7,911 nt of DNA, from assembly GCA_947177695.1 (NCBI GenBank), contig CAMWVO010000071.1, positions 1 through 7,911 on the forward strand. The letters are read 5' to 3'. This DNA is from an uncultured Clostridia bacterium (GTDB taxonomy: Bacteria; Bacillota; Clostridia; Oscillospirales; Ruminococcaceae). Every line of letters starts with the position of its first letter. Positions within the stretch are counted from its first letter, which is position 1. The translations under genes were made by a program, and so were the position numbers. A model generated the notes under the pieces. That model did no database searches. It saw only the letters and a program-made list of their open reading frames with translations, and was not told where the DNA came from. This document shows, piece by piece, positions 1-6,033 of this stretch.

Positions 1-82
1 TTTATCAAAGCTTTTTCCCGTATCGGAAACACAGCCTTGCCGCCATCACTTTAGACGGCGGCATGGGTCATGGCTCAGCCTT
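1..82 (+). repeat. Copy 1 of dispersed ~82-bp hairpin repeat (may extend left of the window)
   Basis: This stretch matches 95-176 without gaps over 82 bases. Over the 59-base core (24-82) I count 51 identities by hand. It contains an inverted repeat, TGCCGCC at 38-44 with GGCGGCA at 57-63 and a 12-base loop, and ends in GGCTCAGCCTT, itself a near-palindrome. No convincing reading frame or ribosome binding site runs through it, so I treat it as non-coding. The left boundary coincides with the window edge and cannot be fixed. It could be a MITE-like or REP-like element, or a repeated transcript-end hairpin. Confidence 0.8.
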
Positions 83-94
83 TCGTTCAATCTT

Positions 95-176
95 TTTATC
101 AAAGCTTTCTGCCGTCTCGGAAATAAAATCATGCCGCTATCACTTTAGGCGGCGGCATGGGTCAAGGCTCAGCCTT
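95..176 (+). repeat. Copy 2 of dispersed ~82-bp hairpin repeat
   Basis: This is the second tandem copy, offset 94 bases from copy 1 with a 12-base spacer. The perfect inverted repeat is CATGCCGC (130-137) with GCGGCATG (152-159). A second palindrome, CAAGGCT then C then AGCCTTG, sits at 163-177. Compared with copy 1, the base changes in the left arm partly keep pairing (the stem shifts by one base), which hints that the structure matters. The following 80 bases (177-257) hold no feature I can support, after which the lipoprotein promoter begins. Confidence 0.8.
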
Positions 177-257
177 GGATTTTGTACAATTTCGGGACTA
201 ACCGATCGCCGCGATTTGGCGGTTGTGTTGAAAATGCCGCGGAAAACCTCCTAACGA

Positions 258-286
258 TTGACAGAAATGCTTTGCGGGTGTATAAT
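258..286 (+). promoter_or_regulatory. Consensus sigma-A promoter of the lipoprotein gene
   Basis: A perfect -35 box TTGACA (258-263) and a perfect -10 box TATAAT (281-286) are separated by exactly 17 bases, the optimal spacing for the housekeeping sigma factor. The expected start of transcription is about 293, giving a leader of roughly 50 bases before the ATG at 344. The leader is AT-rich and shows no obvious riboswitch fold. A match this exact suggests strong expression unless an operator outside my recognition overlaps it. Confidence 0.88.
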
Positions 287-343
287 TTTAAAGAACAATA
301 ATAATGCATAGTAACAATTTATGTTATGCGGAAAGGAATTATC

Positions 344-2137
344 ATGAAAAAGATTTTGAGAGGACTTAAAGCGGCGGTCTGCGGCGTGTCGGCGGCAGCT
401 GCAATGCTTCTGATGTCGGGCTGTACAAACTACTCGAAAATGCTCAGCGAGAAGCCTGCGGACTACATTTCCATGGCGCAGGAAAACACAATGAAAGCCG
501 CCATGGGCAGCGACTTCGGAACGGAACACAAGCTTTTGCAGGAAGCCTGCGAGGACGGTTCCTTAAAGCTTGGTTTTGAGGTGGAAGGCTTGCAGTTCAA
601 CGGCGAACTGTACGTCAACGAAAAGGACGGGAAAGCCGCTCAGATCTATAAGCTTACGGGCACAGAGGGTACCTCTGCGGAGGTTTATATCTATGCGGGC
701 AAGGACGGCTTGAAGTTCGGCACTGACGGAAATTCGGGCAGACACGTTTACGACGTGACCTTTGAGGGCTTTGCGGAAAAGCTGGCGGCTTCCATATTCG
801 CTCCCGGTTCGGGTTCGGATTACGCTATGGAGCAGTCAGAGTACGATATGTTCATTCAGTACATAGAGGAGATTTCCTCCGCCGCGGCGGGGAACACCGA
901 ATCTGCGGATAAGCTGTCAAAGATAGCCGAGGACTTTATAGCGGCGCACCCTCCCGTTACCGAGGAAAAGGTTGATGCCGATATCGGCGGCGAGACCGTA
1001 AACGCGAATATCGTCACCTACAGCTTTGAGAAAGCGGATATCGTTTCCGTTGCCGAACAGCTTATCGACCTGTACTTGGACGAATATGCCGACGAACAGG
1101 ATTTTGAATACTACACCAAGGACGAAATGAAAGAACAGGCTATGTCGGCTTTTGACGAGATCGACAATTGCAGCATCAAGGCAGTATACTATGTAAACAG
1201 CAAGAGCCATATGCTTATGATGTCCGATATTGATATGCAGGCTTCCGCTGACGGGGAGAATATGCACCTTTACGCGAACGTTCTTTACGGCGCAGACCCC
1301 GAAAATTCAGGCAAGCAAAGCTTCAAGGCGGGCGTAAGCGCGGACGGCGAGGAGTATGCAATTGCAGCGGATATCACAATGAATGACAACGGTTCGGAGA
1401 CGGTATTTTCTCTTAACGACAACGGCGAGACAAAGGAGCTTGCGACCCTTGCTTCCAACAGGGACGGCGAGAACTACACGATAACACTGGACATTCCCGA
1501 AGCGGAAGTTTCCTGCAAAGCTGAGGGTACGGTAAAAACAGACAAAAAATCCTTTGAAATAACGCTGGACAGAATTTCCGCAGTAAAGGGTGCGGCTGAG
1601 GTATCCTATCTGCCCAAGGGCGTTGTTACCGTTGAAAAGGGTACGCCTATGCCCGAACTTGACGCTGACAAGGAGTTTCTCGACATTACCGCAGAGGAAA
1701 TGGATACTCTGCTTGAAAATATCGAAAGCGACTTTTCCGCGGTCATGGAGGAAACTGCTCCGGGCAGCGCAATGGGCAATTATATTCAGAAGTCCAAAAT
1801 AACGCAGGCGAATGCCAATGCTAAAATGGGCTATACCGCTGTGGCATCGCTGCTTGTTTATGCCGGAATAGACAACGAACCATTGTCCGGCAGCGAGATC
1901 ACGGGAAGCGGAGCAAGCTTTGATTTCGGAGGTACAGCTAAGGACGGTACTGAATTTCTTGGGGAGAACATGAACGGATATTTTTATGGTAAATACGATC
2001 CCAGCATATATTCTGTTGACTATATCGTTTGGTCGAAAGATCCTATTCCCGATAATCTGAAAAAACAGCTTTCCGCTGACGAGCAGCAGAAGCTTGCGGA
2101 GCAGGGAACTTATATCGGCTGCTATCCGTTACAATAA
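344..2137 (+). CDS. Secreted lipoprotein of unknown function, 597 aa
   Basis: The start ATG at 344 is chosen because AAAGGA (332-337) sits six bases upstream and the protein then opens with a lipoprotein signal: MKK, a hydrophobic stretch to residue 24, and a lipobox ending SGC with Cys27 as the probable lipidated residue. An in-frame ATG at 326 would put extra residues before the signal and lacks a binding site. The mature protein is acidic and probably anchored on the outer face of the membrane. Residues ~70-145 and ~325-430 are rich in alternating beta-strand patterns with charged turns (repeated DG/NDNG), which suggests two beta-sheet domains. Residues ~160-290 look helical. The last ~120 residues (from about 478) contain a helix with QANANAKMGYTAVASLL followed by a GSG/FDFGG strand region, somewhat like the soluble part of pilin-like proteins. 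I do not recognise the family and assign no function. It appears to be the first gene after its own promoter and is followed by a strong terminator. Confidence 0.88.
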   Translation: MKKILRGLKAAVCGVSAAAAMLLMSGCTNYSKMLSEKPADYISMAQENTMKAAMGSDFGTEHKLLQEACEDGSLKLGFEVEGLQFNGELYVNEKDGKAAQIYKLTGTEGTSAEVYIYAGKDGLKFGTDGNSGRHVYDVTFEGFAEKLAASIFAPGSGSDYAMEQSEYDMFIQYIEEISSAAAGNTESADKLSKIAEDFIAAHPPVTEEKVDADIGGETVNANIVTYSFEKADIVSVAEQLIDLYLDEYADEQDFEYYTKDEMKEQAMSAFDEIDNCSIKAVYYVNSKSHMLMMSDIDMQASADGENMHLYANVLYGADPENSGKQSFKAGVSADGEEYAIAADITMNDNGSETVFSLNDNGETKELATLASNRDGENYTITLDIPEAEVSCKAEGTVKTDKKSFEITLDRISAVKGAAEVSYLPKGVVTVEKGTPMPELDADKEFLDITAEEMDTLLENIESDFSAVMEETAPGSAMGNYIQKSKITQANANAKMGYTAVASLLVYAGIDNEPLSGSEITGSGASFDFGGTAKDGTEFLGENMNGYFYGKYDPSIYSVDYIVWSKDPIPDNLKKQLSADEQQKLAEQGTYIGCYPLQ

Positions 2138-2143
2138 ACGATC

Positions 2144-2170
2144 AAAAGGGTACCGAACGGTACCCTTTTT
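2144..2170 (+). terminator. Rho-independent terminator after the lipoprotein gene
   Basis: The inverted repeat AAAAGGGTACCG (2144-2155) and CGGTACCCTTTT (2158-2169) is perfect over 12 bases around a two-base centre, and it ends in five T residues (2166-2170). It begins six bases after the lipoprotein stop codon. The next base (2171) starts the AAGGAG ribosome binding site of the acetyltransferase gene. The A-tract on the left arm could also make it work on the opposite strand, though no minus-strand gene needs it here. Confidence 0.9.
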
Positions 2171-2181
2171 AAGGAGATAAT

Positions 2182-2700
2182 ATGGAAATACGCAGACTTC
2201 GCGAAGATGACGACAGAAATGCTCTGAGCCGCATTTACGAGGAAAGCTGGAGGTTCGCCTACAAAGGCATTATTCCGCAGGATTATCTTGACAGCATACC
2301 GAAAGGACAGTGGGCGGCTTCCGCAGATAAGCCGAATATCAGTACGCTCATAGTGACCGAGGACGGCGAAATAATCGGCACGTCAAGCTTTTGTCCCTCG
2401 CGCTTTGAGGACATGGCGGGCTGGGGAGAGATAGTGTCGATCTATCTTCTGCCGGGCTTCATGGGAAAGGGATACGGGAAAATGCTTTTTGCCGAAGCTG
2501 TCCGCGGGCTTGAGGAAATGGGCTTTCGGGACATATTTCTCTGGGTGCTGGAGGAAAATACTAATGCAAGATTTTTTTACGAGAAGCAGGGCTTTGTCCC
2601 CAGCGGAAAATATCTTGACGACAATATCGGCGGGAAACCGCTTCGGGAAATACAGTATGTCAGAAAAACGGCGATTGATGTTCGGAGGTATTCGGAATGA
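2182..2700 (+). CDS. GNAT-family N-acetyltransferase, 172 aa
   Basis: This is a probable acetyl-CoA-dependent N-acetyltransferase of the cytoplasm; its substrate cannot be told from sequence. AAGGAG (2171-2176) lies five bases before the ATG. The length of 172 residues is normal for a single GNAT domain. The N-terminal motif WRFAYKGIIPQDYLD (23-37) is common in this acetyltransferase group. The strand EIVSIYLLP (83-91) leads into the acetyl-CoA pyrophosphate loop MGKGYGKM (94-101); the usual Arg/Gln at the first loop position is Met94 here. NTNARFFYEKQGF (126-138) is the typical motif B helix plus following strand. The stop codon overlaps the uvrC start as ATGA (2697-2700), so the two genes are probably co-translated. 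A role in DNA repair is not implied by this linkage alone. I see no promoter of its own. Confidence 0.9.
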   Translation: MEIRRLREDDDRNALSRIYEESWRFAYKGIIPQDYLDSIPKGQWAASADKPNISTLIVTEDGEIIGTSSFCPSRFEDMAGWGEIVSIYLLPGFMGKGYGKMLFAEAVRGLEEMGFRDIFLWVLEENTNARFFYEKQGFVPSGKYLDDNIGGKPLREIQYVRKTAIDVRRYSE

Positions 2701-4526
2701 ATGAAAGGCTCCCCTATCTGAGGGAAAAAACCGCAAAGCTTACAACCTCTCCGGGGGTGTACCGAATGAGGGACAAGGGCGGGAATATCATTTATATCGG
2801 AAAGGCTAAAAACCTGAAAAACAGAGTGACAAGCTATTTCCGCCAAAATCCCGACCATACTCCAAAGGTGAGGGAGATGGTCTCTCACGTCAACGATTAC
2901 GACTTTATCGTCACCGACAGCGAATACGAAGCGCTGGTGCTGGAATGCTCCATGATAAAGCAGCATCTGCCAAAGTACAACATTCTGTTAAAGGACGACA
3001 AGGGCTACAGCTATATTAAAATTTCCGACGAGGAATTTCCCCGCATTACCGCCGAATTAAAGAAAAGCGGCGGGGGGACTTACCTCGGTCCCTACACAAG
3101 CGCGTTTGTGGCGAAGCAGGCTGCCGAAGAGGTCAACAAGGTGTTTATGCTCCCAACCTGCAAGAGGGTTTTTCCGCGGGATATCGGCAAGTACCGTCCC
3201 TGCCTCAACAATCACATCAAGCAGTGCATGGGTGTTTGTTCGGGAGACATTTCTGCGGAGGAGTACGGAAAGATAATCAGGCAGGCGGTGGAGTACATTC
3301 AGAACGGTTCGGAGGCTTCCGTGGAGACACTTACCGAGCAGATGACCAAAGCCGCCGAAGAGCTTGACTTCGAGCTTGCGGCGCGGCTTCGGGACAGGAT
3401 ATCCGCCATAAAGCGCGCCGCCGACCGTCAGAAGATTATGGACGACGATATGCGTGACACCGATATTATTGCAGCCGCTCAGAACGGTGAAAGCGTTTGT
3501 GCGGCGGTTCTGATGTACCGTATGGGACGTCTTTACGACCGCGCCGAATTTGATCTTGGTACGCTTGACAGCGAAGCGGATATGCTTGAAGATTTTGTTT
3601 TGCAGTACTATTCAAACCCGTCGCGGATACCACGCGAGATAATCACCGAAGAAGAGCTTCCCAACGCGGAAATGGTGGAAAAGCTTCTGCGGGAACGGTG
3701 CGGACGGGCGGTGGATATTTCCTCAAAAAAGCGGGGAAAGGGTCTGCGGCTGATAATGATGGCGAAGGCAAACGCAAGCGACAGTCTTGCCATAAAGGTG
3801 GGCAGGACCGGCAAGGAGATTGTTGCGCTGGAGGCTCTCGGAAAAATTCTGGGACTTCCCGAACCGCCCCGCTATATTGAAGCTTACGACATATCCAATT
3901 TAGGCAGTTCCTCCATGGTTGCGGGAATGGTAGTCTTTGAGAACGGTCGTCCGCTTAAAAGTGCGTACAAAAAATTCTCCATTAAGGAGACTGCAATTCA
4001 GAACGACTACGCAAGCATGAGGGAAGTCCTTGAACGGCGGTTCAAGCACGGTCTGGACGAAAACGAAAAGGACGAGGGTTTCAGCCGTATGCCCGACCTT
4101 ATACTGCTTGACGGCGGCAAGGGTCAGGTGAATGCGGTAGAGCCTATACTTCGTGAAATGGGCGTGACCGTCCCCATATTCGGCATGGTAAAGGACAACA
4201 ACCACCGCACCCGCGCCATAGCAACGTCCGGCTCGGAGATATCCATTTCGGGGACGAAAAGCGCGTTCATGCTTGTTACCCGCATACAGGACGAAGTACA
4301 CAGGTTCTCCATAACCTATCAGCGGAGCAAGCACAGAAAGCAGTCGGGTGAAAGCGGTCTGACAAAAATAAAGGGCATAGGCGAGAAAAAGGCGCAGAAG
4401 CTTTTTACCGCTTTCAAGACCCGCGAGGAGTTCAAAAAGGCTTCCGTTGAGGACATTGCAAAGGCGGCGGGAATAAACGCCGAGCTTGCGGGACAGGTCT
4501 ACGAATTTGTTCAAAACGAGCTGTAA
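2697..4526 (+). CDS. uvrC: UvrC, excinuclease ABC subunit C, 609 aa
   Basis: UvrC makes both incisions flanking DNA damage during nucleotide excision repair, working with UvrA and UvrB in the cytoplasm. The protein is full length for the family. The GIY-YIG nuclease is at about 15-95, with GVY (20-22), IIYIGKA (31-37), Arg43 and Glu83 as the expected catalytic set for the 3' incision. Four cysteines, Cys155, Cys169, Cys177 and Cys181, match the arrangement reported to bind a [4Fe-4S] cluster in E. coli UvrC. The UVR motif that contacts UvrB is at about 210-245 (EELDFELAARLRDRI). The RNase H-like nuclease for the 5' incision has Asp398 in YDISN, Asp472 in LLDGGKGQ and His535 in DEVHRF. Tandem helix-hairpin-helix DNA-binding elements close the protein (about 555-605, GIGEKKAQKL). 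GGAGGT (2684-2689) lies seven bases before the ATG, inside the acetyltransferase gene. The gene appears intact and functional. Confidence 0.98.
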   Translation: MNERLPYLREKTAKLTTSPGVYRMRDKGGNIIYIGKAKNLKNRVTSYFRQNPDHTPKVREMVSHVNDYDFIVTDSEYEALVLECSMIKQHLPKYNILLKDDKGYSYIKISDEEFPRITAELKKSGGGTYLGPYTSAFVAKQAAEEVNKVFMLPTCKRVFPRDIGKYRPCLNNHIKQCMGVCSGDISAEEYGKIIRQAVEYIQNGSEASVETLTEQMTKAAEELDFELAARLRDRISAIKRAADRQKIMDDDMRDTDIIAAAQNGESVCAAVLMYRMGRLYDRAEFDLGTLDSEADMLEDFVLQYYSNPSRIPREIITEEELPNAEMVEKLLRERCGRAVDISSKKRGKGLRLIMMAKANASDSLAIKVGRTGKEIVALEALGKILGLPEPPRYIEAYDISNLGSSSMVAGMVVFENGRPLKSAYKKFSIKETAIQNDYASMREVLERRFKHGLDENEKDEGFSRMPDLILLDGGKGQVNAVEPILREMGVTVPIFGMVKDNNHRTRAIATSGSEISISGTKSAFMLVTRIQDEVHRFSITYQRSKHRKQSGESGLTKIKGIGEKKAQKLFTAFKTREEFKKASVEDIAKAAGINAELAGQVYEFVQNEL

Positions 4527-4533
4527 CAACAAT

Positions 4534-4563
4534 GGGAAGCTTCCCGCAGCAAGGAAGCTTCCC
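4534..4563. terminator. Probable bidirectional terminator between convergent units
   Basis: GGGAAGCTTCC (4534-4544) pairs perfectly with GGAAGCTTCCC (4553-4563) around an eight-base loop. It lies eight bases after the uvrC stop and 27 bases beyond the stop of the minus-strand permease. The plus-strand tail is CTTAAAATTTTT, so the T-run is interrupted, and on the minus strand the tail is only moderately T-rich (ATTGTTGTT). Its position between two converging transcripts supports a shared terminator. Each arm is itself nearly palindromic, so alternative folds are possible. Confidence 0.7.
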
Positions 4564-4589
4564 CTTAAAATTTTTCCGGACATACAGAT

Positions 4590-5258
4590 TTATGCGGCAG
4601 TCCTGTAAGTAATTTTCTTTCTGTAAACCGCCGTAACTATCAGCGACAGAACGATACACGCCGAGAATATTCCGAGAAGCATTGGAACGTCTTCCCCCAC
4701 AAGGCTGCCGTTCTTGTAGCCTTTGAGACACAAAACCGTTCCCGCCGCGGCTGAGCCGAACATAAGGATAAGGGACAGAATTAAATTCCGTGCGGTAAAT
4801 TTGCGCTCTCCGAACCTGACGTCCACCTCCGATGCAAGGAGCGGCATCAGGACCGTACTGAAAGCCGCGCTAATTGTAAAGGCGCATACAAAGTACGGTA
4901 TCATGTAAGCCTTGCCGAAAACAATGTGCCAGACCGAAACTCCCAAGGACATAACGGGTACTCCCATGTAGGCGCTTACCGCAAAAATATCGGTGATGTT
5001 TCCGCTTGTCAGCGGCAGTATTTTGAGCAGCTTCAAGTCGGCATTTCCGTTAGCGCACATTAATATCGCACCAAGCATCGTATTGAAGCCGACCAGTACG
5101 AAAATCGTTCCCACATCTCCCAATTCAGTTCCCACATCTCCCAATTCACTTGAATCTTTCAAAAGAACACCGCAGGTGTAGCAGATCGAAAGAAAACCCA
5201 CAAAAAGCTTATACCAAAGGTGACTCTCGTGCAGAGCCAGCTTAAAAATTTTTTTCAT
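4590..5258 (-). CDS. ABC-2-like membrane permease subunit, 222 aa
   Basis: This is a hydrophobic integral membrane protein with about six predicted helices (roughly 16-33, 51-68, 90-112, 118-141, 158-177, 190-211). AAAGGAG (5267-5273) sits eight bases before the ATG. Between helices 2 and 3 is NADLKLLKILPLTSGNI (72-88). The LP-x-T/S element resembles the cytoplasmic SLPFEARDLLNF element in the other permease of this cluster and the LP-S/T motif often seen in ABC-2 permeases before a coupling helix. I infer that it pairs with the upstream ATPase, possibly as a half-transporter with the 249-residue permease. It follows the metallopeptidase gene after a 33-base gap and is the last gene of the unit. 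The predicted outside loop between helices 1 and 2 carries a perfect duplication of ELGDVGT (38-51). The exact family is not recognised. Confidence 0.8.
   Translation of the reverse strand: MKKIFKLALHESHLWYKLFVGFLSICYTCGVLLKDSSELGDVGTELGDVGTIFVLVGFNTMLGAILMCANGNADLKLLKILPLTSGNITDIFAVSAYMGVPVMSLGVSVWHIVFGKAYMIPYFVCAFTISAAFSTVLMPLLASEVDVRFGERKFTARNLILSLILMFGSAAAGTVLCLKGYKNGSLVGEDVPMLLGIFSACIVLSLIVTAVYRKKITYRTAA
5107..5148 (-). repeat. Perfect 21-bp tandem duplication inside the permease gene
   Basis: Two identical 21-base units, 5107-5127 and 5128-5148, lie head to tail in the coding frame of the downstream permease. They encode ELGDVGT twice (residues 38-51), between the first two predicted membrane helices. 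The absence of any base difference between the units suggests a recent event, by replication slippage or local duplication. Being a multiple of three it does not break the gene. Confidence 0.95.
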
Positions 5259-5291
5259 TCTAAATACTCCTTTCTGTTTTGATAAACAGCA

Positions 5292-5894
5292 TTACATTTC
5301 ATTTTCGGGCATGAACCAGTAGGAGTGCATACCCGAAAGCTGGGTGAGAGCCCCTTTCGGCATTTGTATCGCGGCGTTGAACATATTCATGTAGTCTCCG
5401 CCGCCCATAAGCGCGCAGTAAAAGCCTGCCGCCATAAGTATGCTTCCCGCGGCGGACTGCACGGGAAAGCACAGCAGTCCCACCAGAAAAGGTATCCACC
5501 CTAAAATCAGCGCGGGCATAAAGCTCATAATAATAAACCGCGCTTTAGTCATGGGGGACAGTGTTATAACAAACATCATCATGTGCTTCAGCGAATAGTA
5601 CATGAAAACCTCCGCGTCCCTGCCCATAAAGACGGCGTGGATAAGCTCGTGAGGAACTAAGAGAAGAAGCGAGATAACCAGTCCGTGAAAGCTATATGAC
5701 TCAAACATTTCGTACTTGCCGAAAGCCTCCGCAAGTATAAACATCACAATAAGCACGGGCATTATAAACAATATCGCCGTAAGGTTTATCCCGACCATTG
5801 TTTTCGGTTCTTTAAAGGCGACCGAGTTTTCGGGAAGCTCGCTTTGGGGCAGAGCTTCGTATGTGGTAAACTTGCCTTTGAATATCAGTTTCAT
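5292..5894 (-). CDS. DUF3267-like membrane zinc metallopeptidase, 200 aa
   Basis: This is a putative zincin embedded in the membrane. The key motif is PHELIHAVFMG (81-91), an HExxH zinc site with His82, Glu83 and His86, set inside a hydrophobic helix as in site-2-protease-like enzymes. A later GGGDYMN (164-170), with Asp167, could supply the third metal ligand. The opening MKLIFKGKF and the LPQSELPENSVAFKEP segment (15-30) resemble DUF3267 proteins. About four hydrophobic segments are seen (35-57, 68-90, 116-144, 148-166). I place the start at the ATG at 5894 (MKL) because of this family-like opening. Longer options are the ATG at 5906 and a TTG at 5915, adding 4 or 7 residues. None has a normally spaced ribosome binding site: the only strong one is at 5929-5935, ahead of a hairpin. 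The substrate is unknown. Sitting between two permease genes suggests a role in processing or regulation linked to the transporter. Confidence 0.85.
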   Translation of the reverse strand: MKLIFKGKFTTYEALPQSELPENSVAFKEPKTMVGINLTAILFIMPVLIVMFILAEAFGKYEMFESYSFHGLVISLLLLVPHELIHAVFMGRDAEVFMYYSLKHMMMFVITLSPMTKARFIIMSFMPALILGWIPFLVGLLCFPVQSAAGSILMAAGFYCALMGGGDYMNMFNAAIQMPKGALTQLSGMHSYWFMPENEM

Positions 5895-5902
5895 GTTACC
5901 GT

Positions 5903-5935
5903 GCATTTCCCCCAAAAGGGAAATGCGTCCTCCTT
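5903..5935 (-). promoter_or_regulatory. Displaced Shine-Dalgarno plus hairpin ahead of the metallopeptidase start
   Basis: Read on the minus strand, AAGGAGG (5935-5929) is followed two bases later by the perfect 9-bp inverted repeat GCATTTCCC (5926-5918) and GGGAAATGC (5911-5903), with a six-base loop TTTTGG. The upstream candidate ATG (5906-5904) is inside the right arm, while the probable start ATG (5894) lies eight bases beyond the hairpin. If the stem forms, the linear ~34-base gap between binding site and the 5894 ATG shrinks to about ten unpaired bases and the 5906 ATG is masked. The sequence elements are seen directly; the translational role is inferred. Confidence 0.65.
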
Positions 5936-5971
5936 TGTACTATCTTTTTTTCAAAACAAAATGGCTTGCTT

Positions 5972-6030
5972 CGGAAACAAAATTATGCAGTCATTGCTAT
6001 AGACGGCGGCATGCAAAAAGGCTCAGCCTT
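5972..6030 (+). repeat. Copy 3 (diverged core) of the dispersed hairpin repeat
   Basis: This aligns without gaps to the 59-base core of copies 1 and 2; by hand I count about 46 of 59 identities with copy 2. Best kept are CGGAAA at the left, GACGGCGGCATG in the middle (as in copy 1) and GGCTCAGCCTT at the right. The left arm of the GC-rich hairpin has decayed (ATGCAGTC), but the final palindrome has been extended with A and T runs into a terminator-like hairpin. It lies in the same orientation as copies 1 and 2, nearly 6 kb away, between two genes of the minus-strand unit. Confidence 0.78.
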
Positions 6031-6033
6031 TTT
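6015..6033 (-). terminator. Terminator-like hairpin at the end of the first permease gene
   Basis: On the minus strand AAAAAGGC and GCCTTTTT flank a three-base TGA, which is the stop codon of the 249-residue permease. The stem is short in GC pairs but the A/T runs fit an intrinsic terminator, and they would serve either strand. Because peptidase and second-permease genes lie downstream without a clear promoter, it probably acts as a partial terminator or 3'-end stabiliser rather than a full stop. Confidence 0.6.

Noticed and set aside
1..176. CRISPR array
   Set aside because: There are only two units, the repeat is ~82 bp with a 12-base spacer, and a third copy occurs far away; this does not fit CRISPR repeat-spacer geometry.
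63..254. Open reading frame of 63 codons across repeat copies 1-2
   Set aside because: It runs through two copies of a non-coding repeat, has no ribosome binding site, and stops just before the lipoprotein promoter; composition is unlike a real protein.
2163..2175. Alternative pairing of the terminator CCTT with the following AAGG of the ribosome binding site
   Set aside because: Only four base pairs around a five-base-or-shorter loop, too weak to compete with the 12-bp terminator stem.
3900..4583. Minus-strand open frame of 227 codons opposite uvrC
   Set aside because: It is antisense to the conserved nuclease and helix-hairpin-helix parts of uvrC, and shows no recognisable motif.
5274..5289. 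Small inverted repeat CTGTTT/AAACAG between the peptidase and second permease genes
   Set aside because: Only six base pairs, AT-rich, and without a T-run; too weak to call a terminator or operator.
5931..6022. Internal promoter for the metallopeptidase gene within repeat copy 3
   Set aside because: A CATAAT is present on the minus strand, but no acceptable -35 lies 16-18 bases upstream.
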